Positions 4,905 to 6,158 of a stretch of 6,158 nucleotides of DNA are shown piece after piece. Within the stretch, counting starts at the first letter, position 1; every line of letters begins with the position of its first letter. The position numbers were made by a program, and so were the translations under genes. This stretch comes from Acidobacteriota bacterium (GTDB lineage: Bacteria; Acidobacteriota; Terriglobia; Terriglobales; Acidobacteriaceae), in contig JAJXXG010000931.1 of assembly GCA_021781255.1 (NCBI GenBank), positions 1-6,158 on the forward strand, in the 5' to 3' direction. The notes beneath the pieces were generated by a model. It was not told the origin of the DNA. It did no database searches and saw only the letters and a list, made by a program, of their open reading frames with translations.

Positions 4905-6158
4905 TTAAGGTTGTTTGGCCACATAAGCAGGGTCGATGGAAGCCCGCACTGCGGCAGAGAATCCATCCCAGGTGCAGGAAAGATCCGCGCGTCCGCAGCC
5001 AGGCAGAAAGATCGGTGCCGCGCCTGGAGGATTCGCCGGCGTCAGCGTCGTCGCATTGCGCATCTGTTCCAGGGTCTGTGCAGTGTACTCCATGCGTACA
5101 TAGGGCTGGCCCCCGCCCCGCGGGCGCCAAAGCTCGAACAGAAGCTCGCCGCCGGGCGGTGTGTCGTCAAAACGGCCGTCGAGCGCCCAGTCGATGTGTA
5201 ACGCTCCAGCCACGGTAGCTATATTGGTGTCGTGCCCAACCACAATCACCAGGCGTTGACCCGGTTTGCCGATTGCGCCCGGAATCGCCGTGCCGGTTAC
5301 GCCCTGCTGCATCGTCTTCAGGATTCGGTCCAGAAGCGTTGAGGCATATGTCCGGGCAATGGCTGGTGTGCGAAAGCCGATGTCCCACGCCGCAGAGTCA
5401 ATCTGCATTACCGTTCGCAGCGTTGCGCCATCCAGGCAGCCCCAGCCTGTGTCGGCTTGGCTCATGCCCTGCGTATATTCGAGCAGAAGATTTTCGGCAA
5501 TGGTTGCGGCAGGTGCGCGCACTGCATTGGGCAGATCCAGCAGTGAGATGCGCTTCGGGTTTGGGGGCAAGTGACCGCAGCCCGACAGCACGTGGTCAAG
5601 CAGTGTCAACTGAGAGCGATATACATCCGTCAAGTTGCGGAGGTCTCCCCCAACGCGTCCCAGAGCCGCCGCGCTCTCCACAGATTCATTGGCGCGAACG
5701 GCGCCCGACTCAGTTGGTCGGAATAGCGTATCTCTTACGCCGTCGGGTTGGGAGTGCACTGCAATTCCGCATCCGGGAAACATCCCGTCCCCAAGTGCCT
5801 TGCCCGTCTCCCGAGTGCGCTGATCGTTGTCTGCGACGATCGTGACCTGAGCTGCATCCGCGCACCCCGAGGGCGCAAACAGATGCTGACTCGAAAATTT
5901 GGTCCGATCCCAGGCGCCGAAGAGACGGATCAACTGGTTGCCGTGTTCTGTCTGAATTCCGGGTGGCACTTCCCATTGTGGCCACGGCGCCGTGGAGTAT
6001 TGATCATTTCCCCCCGGAGTTCCCAGCGGCGAACGTACGCCGTGGCGGCTGAGCATAACGACAAGTTGTAGTTCTGAGTCCCGGATGGACGATGACGTTC
6101 CAGAAGACTGCGCGGTTGCCTTGGGCGCGAATGGAAGCGAGAGCATGGCAAGGAATGC
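4905..6158 (-). CDS. Histidine acid phosphatase, AppA phytase-like (5' end cut by window edge)
   Basis: Exported branch-2 histidine phosphatase. Such enzymes hydrolyse phosphomonoesters through a phosphohistidine; AppA-type members act on phytate, and the sister Agp acts on glucose-1-phosphate. Numbering from the ATG at 6146-6144: RHGVRSP at 34-40 (nucleophile His35), the second phosphate-binding Arg in DNDQRTRETG (106-115), and HDTN at 305-308 with Asp306 as proton donor. HDTN is the AppA form, whereas I recall HDSN for Agp. The C-terminal DDTPPGGELLFELWR (327-341) and QTLEQMRNATTL also align closely with E. coli AppA as I remember it. Six Cys (95, 126, 190, 237, 384, 391) suit a disulfide-bonded periplasmic enzyme, with 95/126 and 384/391 matching AppA pairs. 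The frame continues open upstream of the ATG as AFLA, and those residues extend the hydrophobic core before PKATAQ, so the true start probably lies beyond the window. It precedes the GH105 gene on the same strand; phytate as substrate is inferred. Confidence 0.88.
   Translation of the reverse strand, partial: AFLAMLSLPFAPKATAQSSGTSSSIRDSELQLVVMLSRHGVRSPLGTPGGNDQYSTAPWPQWEVPPGIQTEHGNQLIRLFGAWDRTKFSSQHLFAPSGCADAAQVTIVADNDQRTRETGKALGDGMFPGCGIAVHSQPDGVRDTLFRPTESGAVRANESVESAAALGRVGGDLRNLTDVYRSQLTLLDHVLSGCGHLPPNPKRISLLDLPNAVRAPAATIAENLLLEYTQGMSQADTGWGCLDGATLRTVMQIDSAAWDIGFRTPAIARTYASTLLDRILKTMQQGVTGTAIPGAIGKPGQRLVIVVGHDTNIATVAGALHIDWALDGRFDDTPPGGELLFELWRPRGGGQPYVRMEYTAQTLEQMRNATTLTPANPPGAAPIFLPGCGRADLSCTWDGFSAAVRASIDPAYVAKQP

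Noticed and set aside
5273..5845. 190-codon plus-strand open frame
   Set aside because: It is antisense to the phosphatase, which is supported by catalytic motifs and cysteine pattern. Long antisense frames are common in GC-rich genes.

Overview
The window looks like chromosomal DNA of an Acidobacteriota member, most likely Acidobacteriaceae (Terriglobia). This is an inference from gene content. It contains a fragment of the Oar-like TonB-dependent receptor family that is greatly expanded in that group, a secreted GH105 pectin-type hydrolase, an AppA-like histidine phosphatase, and small unknown proteins that resemble conserved acidobacterial proteins I recall. Base composition is moderately high in GC. 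There are no tRNAs, rRNAs, CRISPR arrays, complete insertion sequences or phage genes. I find no obvious new multi-gene system; the oddities are individual ones.

Layout. Positions 1-260 hold two poorly resolved gene ends facing each other: a plus-strand frame with a clear membrane segment, and a minus-strand frame with a very strong ribosome binding site that runs off the left edge. Positions 261-541 are GC-rich and non-coding, with inverted repeats near the left side. Positions 542-1047 carry a decayed plus-strand TonB-dependent receptor fragment, with the N-terminal carboxypeptidase-like domain and the start of the plug, interrupted by a frameshift and without any beta-barrel. A convergent minus-strand gene for a secreted protein of unknown function abuts it (stop at 1048, start probably near 2049). 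Its likely promoter lies at 2113-2141.

From 2255 a divergent plus-strand pair follows: a 94-residue unknown protein overlapping, at a TTGA junction, an RlpA-type septal lipoprotein (DPBB plus SPOR domains) that ends at 3363. A 346-base convergent gap (3364-3709) contains a perfect 8-bp hairpin. The right end carries two co-directional minus-strand genes: an AppA-like histidine acid phosphatase (upstream, probably cut by the right edge within its signal peptide) and a GH105 glycoside hydrolase.

Functionally, the right-hand pair would release phosphate and unsaturated uronic acid-containing sugars from plant-derived matter outside the cytoplasm, which suits a litter or soil heterotroph. The rlpA pair acts in the cell envelope at division. 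The left part looks like a region where genes have been truncated and rearranged.
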